Counted from the first letter of the stretch, positions 1 to 6,152 are shown. The stretch is DNA of 6,152 bases from Thermoplasmata archaeon (GCA_020350865.1 CP070726.1:2237621-2243772), one strand, 5' to 3'. Program-made: numbers and translations. The notes: generated by a model from the sequence alone, not told the origin.

Positions 1-322
1 CTGGGCCGAGCAGGATAAGCACGAATCCCAGAAGGACGACATTGACGATTTTTTTGACCTTTATCCTAGAAACAATGGCCATGACCAGAATCCCGGAAAC
101 GAACATGGATGTGAAGACGAAGGTGTTGAAGTAGATGTTGTACAGTCCGACACCCACGGGGGCATCTGGTTCCCTCAGCAGTGCCCACTCAAGCACAAGC
201 CGGACGAGAATATATGAATAGAGCAACAGGGTGCCTGTCACCAGGTTGAAACGGTTCCTTTCAAAGAAGGTCGCAAGGTCGCCTAATCTTTCCTTGAGAT
301 CCTTCTGGTTCTCAGTTGTCAT
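1..322 (-). CDS. UbiA-like-family polytopic membrane protein, third paralog (partial, N-terminal end only)
   Basis: An open frame runs off the left edge of the window; about 107 codons are visible. The translation begins MTTENQKDLKERLG and continues to FFERNRFNLVTG, almost identical to FFEKNRFNLVTG in the complete paralog at 356-1681. It then gives a first TM segment (LLLYSYILVRLVLEW), a loop with GVGLYNIY that matches GIGLYNLY of the paralog at 4121-5491, a second TM segment, a basic turn (SRIKVKKIVNVVL, compare RRVANVVL) and the start of the third TM ending in GP, where both paralogs have GPLLD or GPLID. In-frame ATGs lie at 337, 328 and 322. I chose 322 because it restores the paralog's N-terminal MT and its spacing to the FFExNRF motif; no strong Shine-Dalgarno decides it. 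It follows the upstream gene by about 33 nt and is probably co-transcribed. The UbiA-like C-terminal part expected by homology is outside the window. Function is unknown. Confidence 0.88.
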   Translation of the reverse strand, partial: MTTENQKDLKERLGDLATFFERNRFNLVTGTLLLYSYILVRLVLEWALLREPDAPVGVGLYNIYFNTFVFTSMFVSGILVMAIVSRIKVKKIVNVVLLGFVLILLGP

Positions 323-355
323 GGCCATCAGCGACATACGATTTCTTATCAGACA

Positions 356-1681
356 TTAACCCCTCGTGTCCGCCTTTGCGGTGCTTCTGGTTTTAAATGA
401 TACGCTCTTTGACAACAATACCGCTCCCAACACGAATATGAGGACACTCACCAGGATCACGGAAAAAGGCACAGTGTAGGATGCCAGGGTGGGGTATTCG
501 ACCTCGAATTCCCCGATCATGTGACTTTTCAATTGATGGGTTGTGAAGTATCCTATGAAGAAGGTCACAAACGATTGTGCACCCGATATTAGGGGGGCTG
601 CGAATCTCTTTGCTGACTGTATGGGGAAAACACCGTTGGCAAGGGCAAGCCCCATGAGGATAAGGGTTAGAACGACAGGGAGGGTGCCCAGTGTTATGCT
701 GAATGCCGCGGCCAAACCAGCCATTACTAGGGCCAGCTGCCTGTACCGGGATTTTGTCAGCACTCCCGATTTCAGAGGGTTCCTCTCGCTCGAGGACTCC
801 AAGGAGTATATATCGTTCAGCATGAAACCGGACTGGGCAGCAAAGGCAACGGATGCGAACACGAGAAGGGCGAAAGGAACATGGTCAACGATGAGTGTGA
901 CTAAGGCATCTTCGTTGAAGGCGAACAGCATTCTTCCGGCCGCCCCGATTCCGATGAGTGCAACAAGAATGAAGTACAGCGTGCTGAACGGCCTCATATT
1001 TTTTCTCAGGGAGTCGTACACCTTTTCGTCGCCGAGTTTCAACAGGATGGCTGCAAATATGACGAGAAACACGGAGACCAAGATGGCGGCGGCAGCCTGG
1101 GTTGCATCATCTCCAAAGTACGGGAACAGGCCGTTGTAGATGGCGTAGGGTAAGACACCTATGCCTGCCATTATGGAAAAAAGGGAGAGGAAGGTGAAAA
1201 AGAAGTGCTTTGGCGATTCCGTCCTGACCACCACATACAGGGCGCCCATGAAACAGATGATCATAAGCTGGACAATAAGCCCGATTCCCGCCCCTCTCAC
1301 ATCCCCCACCCATATGAATTCATAGCCCTCTGTTCTGCCGAAGATGAACCTGTCGATGAGGGGGCCCAGTACGAGAAAGGCCATACCTATGAGCACCGTG
1401 TTGGCCACCTTTCTCGGTTTAACCTTCGAAAAATGAACAAGGATGAACGTGCCGGCAAGGAATGCAAGGTACGTGGCCAGTGCCGCCGCGAAGACATTGT
1501 AGGTGTGCAAAAAGATCCTACCCGTTAAGGGGTCTCTGTTAAAGAATCCGAACTCCAGATATCCCCTGACAGCCATGAATATGAAGAGCAGAAATGAGCC
1601 TGTAACCAGATTGAACCTGTTCTTCTCAAAAAAAGGCAACAACCTCTGTAATGTGGAATAAAAGTCGTTTGATTCAGTCAT
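356..1681 (-). CDS. Polytopic membrane protein with UbiA-like C-terminal region (441 aa, paralog)
   Basis: A 441-residue protein with about 12 predicted TM segments (roughly 24-40, 62-84, 93-114, 131-152, 160-183, 195-215, 234-254, 264-287, 313-331, 333-351, 363-380, 402-424). Conserved with the paralogs are FFEKNRFNLVTG (17-28), GPLIDRFIFGR (106-116) followed by GYEF, an RTESP turn (153-157) and FIGYFTT (375-381). Residues 234-380 resemble the first half of a UbiA prenyltransferase: two TMs, then NDIYSLE (289-295) and RNPLKSG (300-306) where UbiA enzymes have NDxxDxxxD and a basic/NP segment, then TM pairs. Only the ND and E positions of the metal motif are kept and no second aspartate motif follows, so catalysis is doubtful. 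The start at 1681 lies 30-40 nt downstream of a TATA-like element, giving a very short leader. An unrelated 12-TM family is the alternative; membrane location and paralogy are firm, function is not. Confidence 0.93.
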   Translation of the reverse strand: MTESNDFYSTLQRLLPFFEKNRFNLVTGSFLLFIFMAVRGYLEFGFFNRDPLTGRIFLHTYNVFAAALATYLAFLAGTFILVHFSKVKPRKVANTVLIGMAFLVLGPLIDRFIFGRTEGYEFIWVGDVRGAGIGLIVQLMIICFMGALYVVVRTESPKHFFFTFLSLFSIMAGIGVLPYAIYNGLFPYFGDDATQAAAAILVSVFLVIFAAILLKLGDEKVYDSLRKNMRPFSTLYFILVALIGIGAAGRMLFAFNEDALVTLIVDHVPFALLVFASVAFAAQSGFMLNDIYSLESSSERNPLKSGVLTKSRYRQLALVMAGLAAAFSITLGTLPVVLTLILMGLALANGVFPIQSAKRFAAPLISGAQSFVTFFIGYFTTHQLKSHMIGEFEVEYPTLASYTVPFSVILVSVLIFVLGAVLLSKSVSFKTRSTAKADTRG

Positions 1682-1710
1682 AAGACCAAGGATTCAAAAG
1701 GCCCAATTAA

Positions 1711-1726
1711 GTATAAAAATTTATTG
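1711..1726 (-). promoter_or_regulatory. Archaeal-type BRE/TATA promoter upstream of the 441-aa paralog
   Basis: In the 80-nt gap between the 791-aa gene (stop at 1762) and the 441-aa gene (start at 1681), the minus strand reads CAATAAATTTTTATAC. The TTTTTATAC core (1719-1711) fits an archaeal TATA box and the A-rich stretch just upstream fits a BRE. With the usual 22-27 nt from box centre to start site, transcription would begin near 1688-1693, leaving a leader of only about 7-12 nt, so this gene would be nearly leaderless. That agrees with the lack of a good Shine-Dalgarno before its ATG. It would also serve the third paralog downstream. Inferred from sequence match and spacing only. Confidence 0.55.
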
Positions 1727-1761
1727 ACATGGATATCATGGGCTTCCCGGAGCAAACCGTC

Positions 1762-4137
1762 CTAACCACCGTGGTTTTCTGTGTCACTGATCACCTTTTT
1801 CATATCATCTGCGAACTCGTGTTCCGGTTCCATTTCGATGACTTTCCTGAAGCATTCAACCGCATCACTGCGCATGCCCATGTCCAAAAGGACATCTCCC
1901 TTGTTGTACCGGGCTTCCGTGTTCTCAGGACTCAGTTCCAGGGCCATGTCATAGCAGTCCAGTGCCTCCCTGTGTCTTCCCAGGTCATGTAGTATCTCCC
2001 CCTTTCCCGTCCAGATCCGCACATCGGAGGGGTCAAGTGACAAGGCCCTATCGTAGAATACCAGAGCTCTTTCATGTTCGCCTTTGAGGTACATCTTTTC
2101 TCCAATGTTCAGGTATCGTTCCCCGAGCTTGGGTGTTTTCGCCCCTGCCCCTCCCCCCTTTACGGTGTGCTCGGTAATGCCTGAAATGACGGCGGCAACC
2201 ACTAGCAGCTGAAGGAGCCCGGGCAGCCATGAAAGGCCAGGCTCCTCTCCGTAATCTATGAAGAGCTCGGCGTATGCGCGCCCCGAAACCTCGGTGTCAT
2301 GGATTTTCCCGGAAACAGAGCAGCTGCCCTCCCAGAAATTGATAACATTTGCATCCTGGGAGAACATCTCCTGGTTCAGTAATGAAGGGGTGATGGTAAG
2401 TTCGATTCCCTCCCCCGGGATGCTCACCTTCCAGCCGTGCGAATACCTGATGTGACTGTCAGGACTTTCCCAATAATCCAGGTTATGTATTGTCAATTCA
2501 TCGGAACCGACCGTTGAATGGTCGGAATACATGATGTCGGCATGGGTCCATATCACATTTCCAGTAACGGGATTGAATATCCTCCCGATCCATATCTCGA
2601 CACCGCTGTCAAGCTGCAGGGCCCACCACTCCCACGAGGGAACGGCCTTGAGACTGCCCCACTGCCTGTCCAACCAGCTGATGCCGTTAACCTGTTTCTC
2701 CTCTCCTCTCAAGGTCAGGCTGCCATTTGTAACAAGATCGGTCATTGAGTAGTAGTAAGTCCAGTTGCCGGCATCCATGTAGATGAGTCCCTCGGTATTG
2801 ATGGGCAGGGGAGGTTTCTTGGCATCAAGGGTCAGGTTCATCCGGACGTCACCGGTATCGATGTTCAAATGATAGGTGAAGGGTTGATTTTGGAGCTGGC
2901 GTATGAACCCCCTCAATGCGGTAACACCCATCCTTCCCTCCTCAAAGGAAACGAACAACCTGTCATCGTACGTGATATGTTCCCTGTTGCCTTCATCCGT
3001 AAAGGAGAGGAAGAAGGCGTTGTTTTCGAAGAATGTTGCGGCGAAGCCGTAGACGTTTCCCTCACCGTCGGTAAGATGCCCCGCCACGTAGCACCACTCG
3101 ATGGTACTTTCTGGGTGTGCCCCCTCGTCCTCGGGGAAGGAGAAGGGCCCTGAATCGTGGGGGTAATCCTTCCACTGGGCACAGGCCGCCCCACCTGCGA
3201 TAAAAACCGCACATAGAAGGAATGCAGCGAGCATGCAGGTTTTCTGCCCATTATTATTGCCTTTGAGGCTGTTCTCATTGTTTCCCTTCGATGATTCATG
3301 GGATTTATGGCTCCTTTTGGACGATTCGGCGACCTCATCTCCGGAAATGTCCAATCCGTGAAAGAGAATGAATTCCTCTGCGGTCATGAGCATGAATGCA
3401 AGAGCCATCAGAATGCAGGCGAAGAGTGTCAAATACCATCCCGGGCCGGCCCCCCAAATGGTCTCCACTCCCGCTTGCGGATAATCGGATTCCCATCCCC
3501 AGAAAAAGGATGATGGGGCCTTATGTTTGTAGCCTGTTGACGAGCCGATCTCCGCCTCGTAAATGCCTTTTGCATCCGCATCAAAGGCTGAAGGAAGGAA
3601 TATCGCAAAGACAGCCGGTGTCAATATGCAGACAACCGCGGTCAGCAGTCCAATAATCGTGATAATTCGCACGCCGATTTGTTTTTTAAGGGTGAAAAGA
3701 AACAGTATCGTAAGCATGGAAACCATAAGAATCGAAATGAAAACCAGAATACCAACGAACTCGAACAGCATGAGGGAAAGGGGCCTGCCGCCATCTCTAT
3801 GCTCCCCTTCCCAGCCCCCGGATTTATGGAATTCCGCCAGCCCTATGGTGGTATTCTCTTCGTTTGGCTTGGAGCGATACATATAGGCACCGGATTTGTC
3901 CGAATCCAAAACTCCATCCCCGTCCGAATCGAAGAGCACCTCGTCTGACTGGCCCTCGTAGTGCCCCAGATGGTATTCGTACCTCACGTGGCCAATGCCG
4001 TCTGGCAGGTCACCCTGTGTTGTTTCCGTATACCAGGGAAGTAGGGTCGATGCCGCAAGCATCGCCAGTGAAATAACGATCAATATGAATATGAGACGCC
4101 CATCATGGAGCGACTTTGTTTTAGCTTTCTTTTTCAC
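1762..4137 (-). CDS. Multidomain membrane protein: 4-TM domain, CrtC/AttH lipocalin-like domain and three TPRs
   Basis: A 791-residue protein. Residues 1-260 form a 4-TM domain (TMs near 14-36, 122-149, 156-180, 234-258); its long first loop carries DSDGDGVLDSD (70-80), an EF-hand/TSP3-like calcium loop. A polar Ser/Lys/Asn linker (262-299) leads to a signal-anchor-like segment (300-320). Residues 325-635 match the CrtC/AttH lipocalin-like family: FPEDEGAHPE, EWCYVAGHL (347-355; usually EWWYxxGHL), GFAATFF, NGISWLDRQWGS (484-495) and SWEWWALQLDSG (501-512). A TM at 638-655 precedes three TPRs of exactly 34 residues (672-705, 706-739, 740-773). Positive-inside charges put the lipocalin-like part outside and the TPRs in the cytoplasm. 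CrtC proteins hydrate carotenoids; AttH-type relatives lack a known reaction, so a lipid- or isoprenoid-binding role is inferred. The start is GTG at 4137 with GGAGG six nt upstream, overlapping the previous gene by 17 nt. Two separate genes is an alternative, but the frame is continuous. Confidence 0.92.
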   Translation of the reverse strand: MKKKAKTKSLHDGRLIFILIVISLAMLAASTLLPWYTETTQGDLPDGIGHVRYEYHLGHYEGQSDEVLFDSDGDGVLDSDKSGAYMYRSKPNEENTTIGLAEFHKSGGWEGEHRDGGRPLSLMLFEFVGILVFISILMVSMLTILFLFTLKKQIGVRIITIIGLLTAVVCILTPAVFAIFLPSAFDADAKGIYEAEIGSSTGYKHKAPSSFFWGWESDYPQAGVETIWGAGPGWYLTLFACILMALAFMLMTAEEFILFHGLDISGDEVAESSKRSHKSHESSKGNNENSLKGNNNGQKTCMLAAFLLCAVFIAGGAACAQWKDYPHDSGPFSFPEDEGAHPESTIEWCYVAGHLTDGEGNVYGFAATFFENNAFFLSFTDEGNREHITYDDRLFVSFEEGRMGVTALRGFIRQLQNQPFTYHLNIDTGDVRMNLTLDAKKPPLPINTEGLIYMDAGNWTYYYSMTDLVTNGSLTLRGEEKQVNGISWLDRQWGSLKAVPSWEWWALQLDSGVEIWIGRIFNPVTGNVIWTHADIMYSDHSTVGSDELTIHNLDYWESPDSHIRYSHGWKVSIPGEGIELTITPSLLNQEMFSQDANVINFWEGSCSVSGKIHDTEVSGRAYAELFIDYGEEPGLSWLPGLLQLLVVAAVISGITEHTVKGGGAGAKTPKLGERYLNIGEKMYLKGEHERALVFYDRALSLDPSDVRIWTGKGEILHDLGRHREALDCYDMALELSPENTEARYNKGDVLLDMGMRSDAVECFRKVIEMEPEHEFADDMKKVISDTENHGG

Positions 4138-5491
4138 CGACAGCCTCCGTAGTTACTCCCTTCGTTTTTAAATGCCGTTTTTTAAGCACTATGAACAATA
4201 ATATTGTGATGAAGAAGATGAGGATGGCAGAAGCAATGGATTGTGCGGATATGCTGTACGATGTCAGTTGGGGCCAGAGAACGGCGTAGTTGCTTCCGAG
4301 AAAATTCACAATGAACTTCTCGGTTTCAATGCTCGTAAAGTAACCGATGAAGAAGACGATAACCGATTCGATACCCATGAGAATCGGGCGTTTTTTCGGA
4401 AAATCTTTGATCATACCGGAATGGTAAAGCCCGGCGAGGAAGACGAACAGTACCGCAAGAGCAAACGACACCATACCCAGTGATACGCTGAACAGGATGG
4501 AAAGGGAGGCCATCATGATGGTAAGCTGTCTGAACTGGTATTTGTTGAGGGGATTTTTCCGTCCTGATTTGCCCTTCGCCCATCCCTTGCTCTCCGTGAT
4601 ATCCTCCTCCTTCATGAACAGGAACTGGGCGCCAAAGAACACGGTAAAGCCCACCATCACGGCGAAGGGTATGTCGTCAATGAATACGGGCAGGACGGCT
4701 CCTTTTGTGGTTGTGAAGTCGAAAAGGAACCGACCGGCAACCGCTATCCCCGCCACCGAAATCAGAATGAGATATAGACCTTCCGACAGCCTGATTCTGT
4801 CCATTATGGCGCCCATGACCCTCCTGTCCGCCATGGAGATCAGCACACTGGTTATGAGGAGTATTGCTATGAAGAAGGTAATTCCGAGAAAAACCTGGGC
4901 AAAGTCATTGCCGAAGGGGCCCTGCAGCTCGCCCATGATGTAGAATGGCACGGACCCGATCAAAAACATCGCCAGGAAAAGGAGAAGGGCTGTTAAGATG
5001 CCCCTGGTGGGCGACCTCGTCTTGTATACCACGTAAAAAACGCTCAAAACGATGATGAGCAGGAGCTGGATTGCCAGGCCCGTGGGCGCATTTTCCATGT
5101 TCTCAAAGGCTATGAACTCGTACCTCTCTTCTCTTCCGAATACAAAGAAATCCAAGAGGGGACCCGAAACGATGAGCCAGAAGGAGCACAGGACCACATT
5201 TGCGACCCTGCGCACCCCTTCCTTGGAAAGGACTGTGATCACAAGAACGCCACCCAGGAAGGCCAGATATGAGAAAAAAGTGGCTGGATACAGGTTGTAT
5301 AAACCGATGCCAACATAGCTCTCGCCTCCGAATTCCACCCGGCTGTAAAGGCGCCATTCCACGTACCATCGCACAGCCATGTAGAAGGTCAAAACCAGCA
5401 AACCCGAAATCAAGCTGAACCTCGTTTTTTCAAGGCTGAAAAGCATTTTGTCCATAACCTTCAGAAATCTTCTTTTGGTCATGTGAACCAT
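4121..5491 (-). CDS. Polytopic membrane protein with degenerate UbiA-like C-terminal region (about 457-460 aa, paralog)
   Basis: This is a full-length paralog of the gene at 356-1681, with the same roughly 12-TM layout. Residues below count from the GTG at 5503. Shared landmarks are SLEKTRFSLISG (23-34), GPLLDFFVFGREERYEF (114-130), YKTRSP (160-165), LYLILISVAGIAVAGRFLF (243-261) and FFIGYFTS (384-391). The UbiA-like stretch (243-391) keeps KNPL (316-319) and a LYHSGMIKDFPKKRP turn (359-373) that recalls the LYSxPPxRxKRxP turn of UbiA enzymes. However, the first aspartate motif is replaced by MKEEDITES and no second motif exists, so I predict a non-catalytic or altered protein. Possible starts are GTG 5503 and ATGs at 5500, 5491 and 5482. 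I chose 5491 because GTGAT (5503-5499) sits seven nt upstream; 5482 best matches the paralogs' N-terminal MT. It is the first gene after a TATA-like element and overlaps the next gene by 17 nt. Confidence 0.92.
   Translation of the reverse strand: MVHMTKRRFLKVMDKMLFSLEKTRFSLISGLLVLTFYMAVRWYVEWRLYSRVEFGGESYVGIGLYNLYPATFFSYLAFLGGVLVITVLSKEGVRRVANVVLCSFWLIVSGPLLDFFVFGREERYEFIAFENMENAPTGLAIQLLLIIVLSVFYVVYKTRSPTRGILTALLLFLAMFLIGSVPFYIMGELQGPFGNDFAQVFLGITFFIAILLITSVLISMADRRVMGAIMDRIRLSEGLYLILISVAGIAVAGRFLFDFTTTKGAVLPVFIDDIPFAVMVGFTVFFGAQFLFMKEEDITESKGWAKGKSGRKNPLNKYQFRQLTIMMASLSILFSVSLGMVSFALAVLFVFLAGLYHSGMIKDFPKKRPILMGIESVIVFFIGYFTSIETEKFIVNFLGSNYAVLWPQLTSYSISAQSIASAILIFFITILLFIVLKKRHLKTKGVTTEAVGEKES
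4144..4148 (-). promoter_or_regulatory. Strong Shine-Dalgarno (GGAGG) fixing a GTG start
   Basis: The minus strand reads GGAGG, then CTGTCG, then GTG AAA AAG AAA. The six-nt spacing is ideal and selects the GTG at 4137 as start of the 791-aa gene. The site lies inside the last codons of the upstream 460-aa gene, whose TAA is at 4121-4123, so the two genes overlap by 17 nt and are probably translationally coupled. Confidence 0.75.
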
Positions 5492-5498
5492 GTCAACC

Positions 5499-5503
5499 AT
5501 CAC
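5499..5503 (-). promoter_or_regulatory. Possible GTGAT ribosome binding site for the 460-aa paralog
   Basis: The minus strand reads GTGAT at 5503-5499, a five-base match to the AGGAGGTGAT complement of archaeal 16S 3' ends, seven nt before the ATG at 5491. It overlaps the alternative GTG (5503) and ATG (5500) starts, so it argues for 5491. A five-base match can occur by chance. Confidence 0.4.
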
Positions 5504-5538
5504 AATTTGTTGCCGACGCGCAATGACATCTTTCAGTC

Positions 5539-5553
5539 TATTTATAATTATTG
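5539..5553 (-). promoter_or_regulatory. Archaeal-type BRE/TATA promoter upstream of the 460-aa paralog
   Basis: The 84-nt gap between the CPBP stop (5576) and the next start contains, on the minus strand, CAATAATTATAAATA. TTATAAATA (5547-5539) is a good archaeal TATA box, with an A-rich BRE-like flank. The expected transcription start lies near 5515-5520, giving a leader of about 25-30 nt to the ATG at 5491. It would drive the overlapping pair formed by the 460-aa and 791-aa genes independently of the CPBP gene. Match and spacing are seen; use is inferred. Confidence 0.58.
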
Positions 5554-5575
5554 AGGTGAGCCGATGATCGTGATT

Positions 5576-6152
5576 TTAAGGTTCATCCAAGGATTGTGTT
5601 TCTTCTGCCTTTCCCGCTTTCCCTTTTTCCCTGTCGGATCCAATTTCCCGTACCTTCATTTTTAGGCATTTGATAGCGCGGTTCGAATAGTAGCAAAAAT
5701 ACAATGGTCCCGCCACTGCTCCGGATACCAAGAGGAGAATAAAGGCGATGGTGGAAAAAGGCAAGAAAATCAGGCCCAGCGATTCATGAACAAAACCAGC
5801 GTTGTCAGCATAGGTGAGCATAAACATGTAGTTCACTGAAAAATGAAAGATGATGGCCGCGTGAATGCCTTTCTCAAGGAAGAGGTAACCGAGCATCAAG
5901 CCTGCCAGAAGGGTGGGCAGAAAGTGGAAGACAGCCTCACTTGCGGGATTGGACTGCACATGGGCGTAAGCGAAATTGACGGATGAGAGAAGTAAAAAAA
6001 CGAGGGGGAGAACACCGAAAGAAGAACCCCCTCCAAGGAGGTATCTGTGGGGTCGGGGCAGTTTCTTTTTCGCCTTGATGAGGAACTGGATGAGTGCTAT
6101 GATGAGCAGTGGAATTCCAATGAGAGACATTCTGAAGAACAGCTCCTCGTAC
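5576..6152 (-). CDS. CPBP-family intramembrane metalloprotease (Rce1/CAAX-protease-like), partial, C-terminal part
   Basis: The frame is open to the right edge. The ATG at 6130 is internal: the seven codons before it read YEELFFR, the EExxxR first motif of CPBP/Abi proteases. Counting from that methionine, the second motif follows at 53-57 (FAYAH, an FxxxH) and the third at 96-100 (HFSVN, HxxxN), inside the typical LAGLMLGYLFLEKGIHAAIIFHF segment. All hallmark catalytic residues (the two Glu, Arg, two His, Asn) are therefore present, and the enzyme is probably active in the membrane. Family members include the Rce1 CAAX-prenyl endopeptidase and bacteriocin self-immunity proteins; the substrate here cannot be told. 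Later TM segments (about 121-150) and a charged Lys/Glu-rich cytoplasmic-looking tail ending in LDEP close the protein. The N-terminal TM segments lie outside the window. It ends 84 nt before the next gene on the same strand, which has its own TATA-like element. Confidence 0.9.
   Translation of the reverse strand, partial: YEELFFRMSLIGIPLLIIALIQFLIKAKKKLPRPHRYLLGGGSSFGVLPLVFLLLSSVNFAYAHVQSNPASEAVFHFLPTLLAGLMLGYLFLEKGIHAAIIFHFSVNYMFMLTYADNAGFVHESLGLIFLPFSTIAFILLLVSGAVAGPLYFCYYSNRAIKCLKMKVREIGSDREKGKAGKAEETQSLDEP

Noticed and set aside
543..1139. A 198-codon plus-strand open frame opposite the 441-aa gene
   Set aside because: Its translation is low in coherent hydrophobic or domain structure and it lies fully antisense to a gene with clear paralogs. 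It is a shadow of the membrane-protein codon pattern.
2913..3338. A 141-codon minus-strand frame within the 791-aa gene
   Set aside because: It is in another frame of the region coding the conserved CrtC/AttH motifs; the translation is rich in Arg/Pro/Ser/Thr with no recognisable motif.
4497..4943. A 148-codon plus-strand open frame opposite the 460-aa gene
   Set aside because: It is antisense to conserved UbiA-like segments and has no ribosome binding site or family resemblance.
5504..5575. A transcription terminator after the CPBP gene
   Set aside because: No T-run or stable hairpin is visible on the minus strand after the stop codon; the gap is best explained by the TATA-like element.
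6128..6130. ATG at 6130 as the start of the CPBP gene
   Set aside because: The frame stays open to the window edge and the codons just upstream encode YEELFFR, the first catalytic motif, so this methionine is internal.
1..6152. tRNA, rRNA, CRISPR, insertion sequence or integrase signatures
   Set aside because: The gaps between genes are all under 100 nt and hold no such structure; the only repeats seen are diverged paralog-level and protein-level (TPR) repeats.

Overview
The window is gene-dense and every gene reads on the minus strand. Right to left in coordinates (the direction of transcription), it holds five genes: the C-terminal part of a CPBP-family intramembrane protease (runs off the right edge); a 460-codon polytopic membrane protein; a 791-codon multidomain membrane protein; a second polytopic membrane protein of 441 codons, paralogous to the first; and the N-terminal part of a third member of the same paralogous family (runs off the left edge).

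The likely host is an archaeon, probably a euryarchaeote and possibly Thermoplasmata-related. This is inference. It rests on TATA-box/BRE-like promoters at archaeal spacing upstream of two genes, very short predicted leaders, a GTGAT-type ribosome binding site, frequent AGG/AGA arginine codons, and the mix of 34-residue TPRs with one EF-hand/TSP3-like DxDxDG loop. No rRNA or marker gene is present to fix the taxonomy.

The three paralogs share an N-terminal signature (F-x-E-[KR]-x-R-F-[NS]-L-[VI]-[TS]-G). The two complete ones also share a GPL[IL]D-x2-[IV]FGR segment and a C-terminal third that resembles the first half of a UbiA-type prenyltransferase. One keeps an ND-x-Y-x-x-E-like remnant of the first aspartate motif; the other has lost it. 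I see no second aspartate motif in either, so they are probably not ordinary prenyltransferases.

Between the two complete paralogs lies a protein that joins a 4-TM domain with a Ca-binding-like loop, a second internal membrane segment, an extracytoplasmic CrtC/AttH-type lipocalin-like domain, another TM, and three cytoplasmic TPRs in exact 34-residue register. The 460-codon gene and this gene overlap by 17 nt and the latter has a GGAGG site, so they are almost certainly co-translated. The 441-codon gene and the third paralog also lie in tandem, with a TATA-like element upstream of the 441-codon gene.

As a working picture, this is a membrane-located module combining decayed UbiA-like proteins with a lipocalin-like isoprenoid/lipid-binding domain and an Rce1/CPBP protease. 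A role in handling a hydrophobic (isoprenoid-like) ligand at the membrane would fit, but nothing in the sequence proves it.
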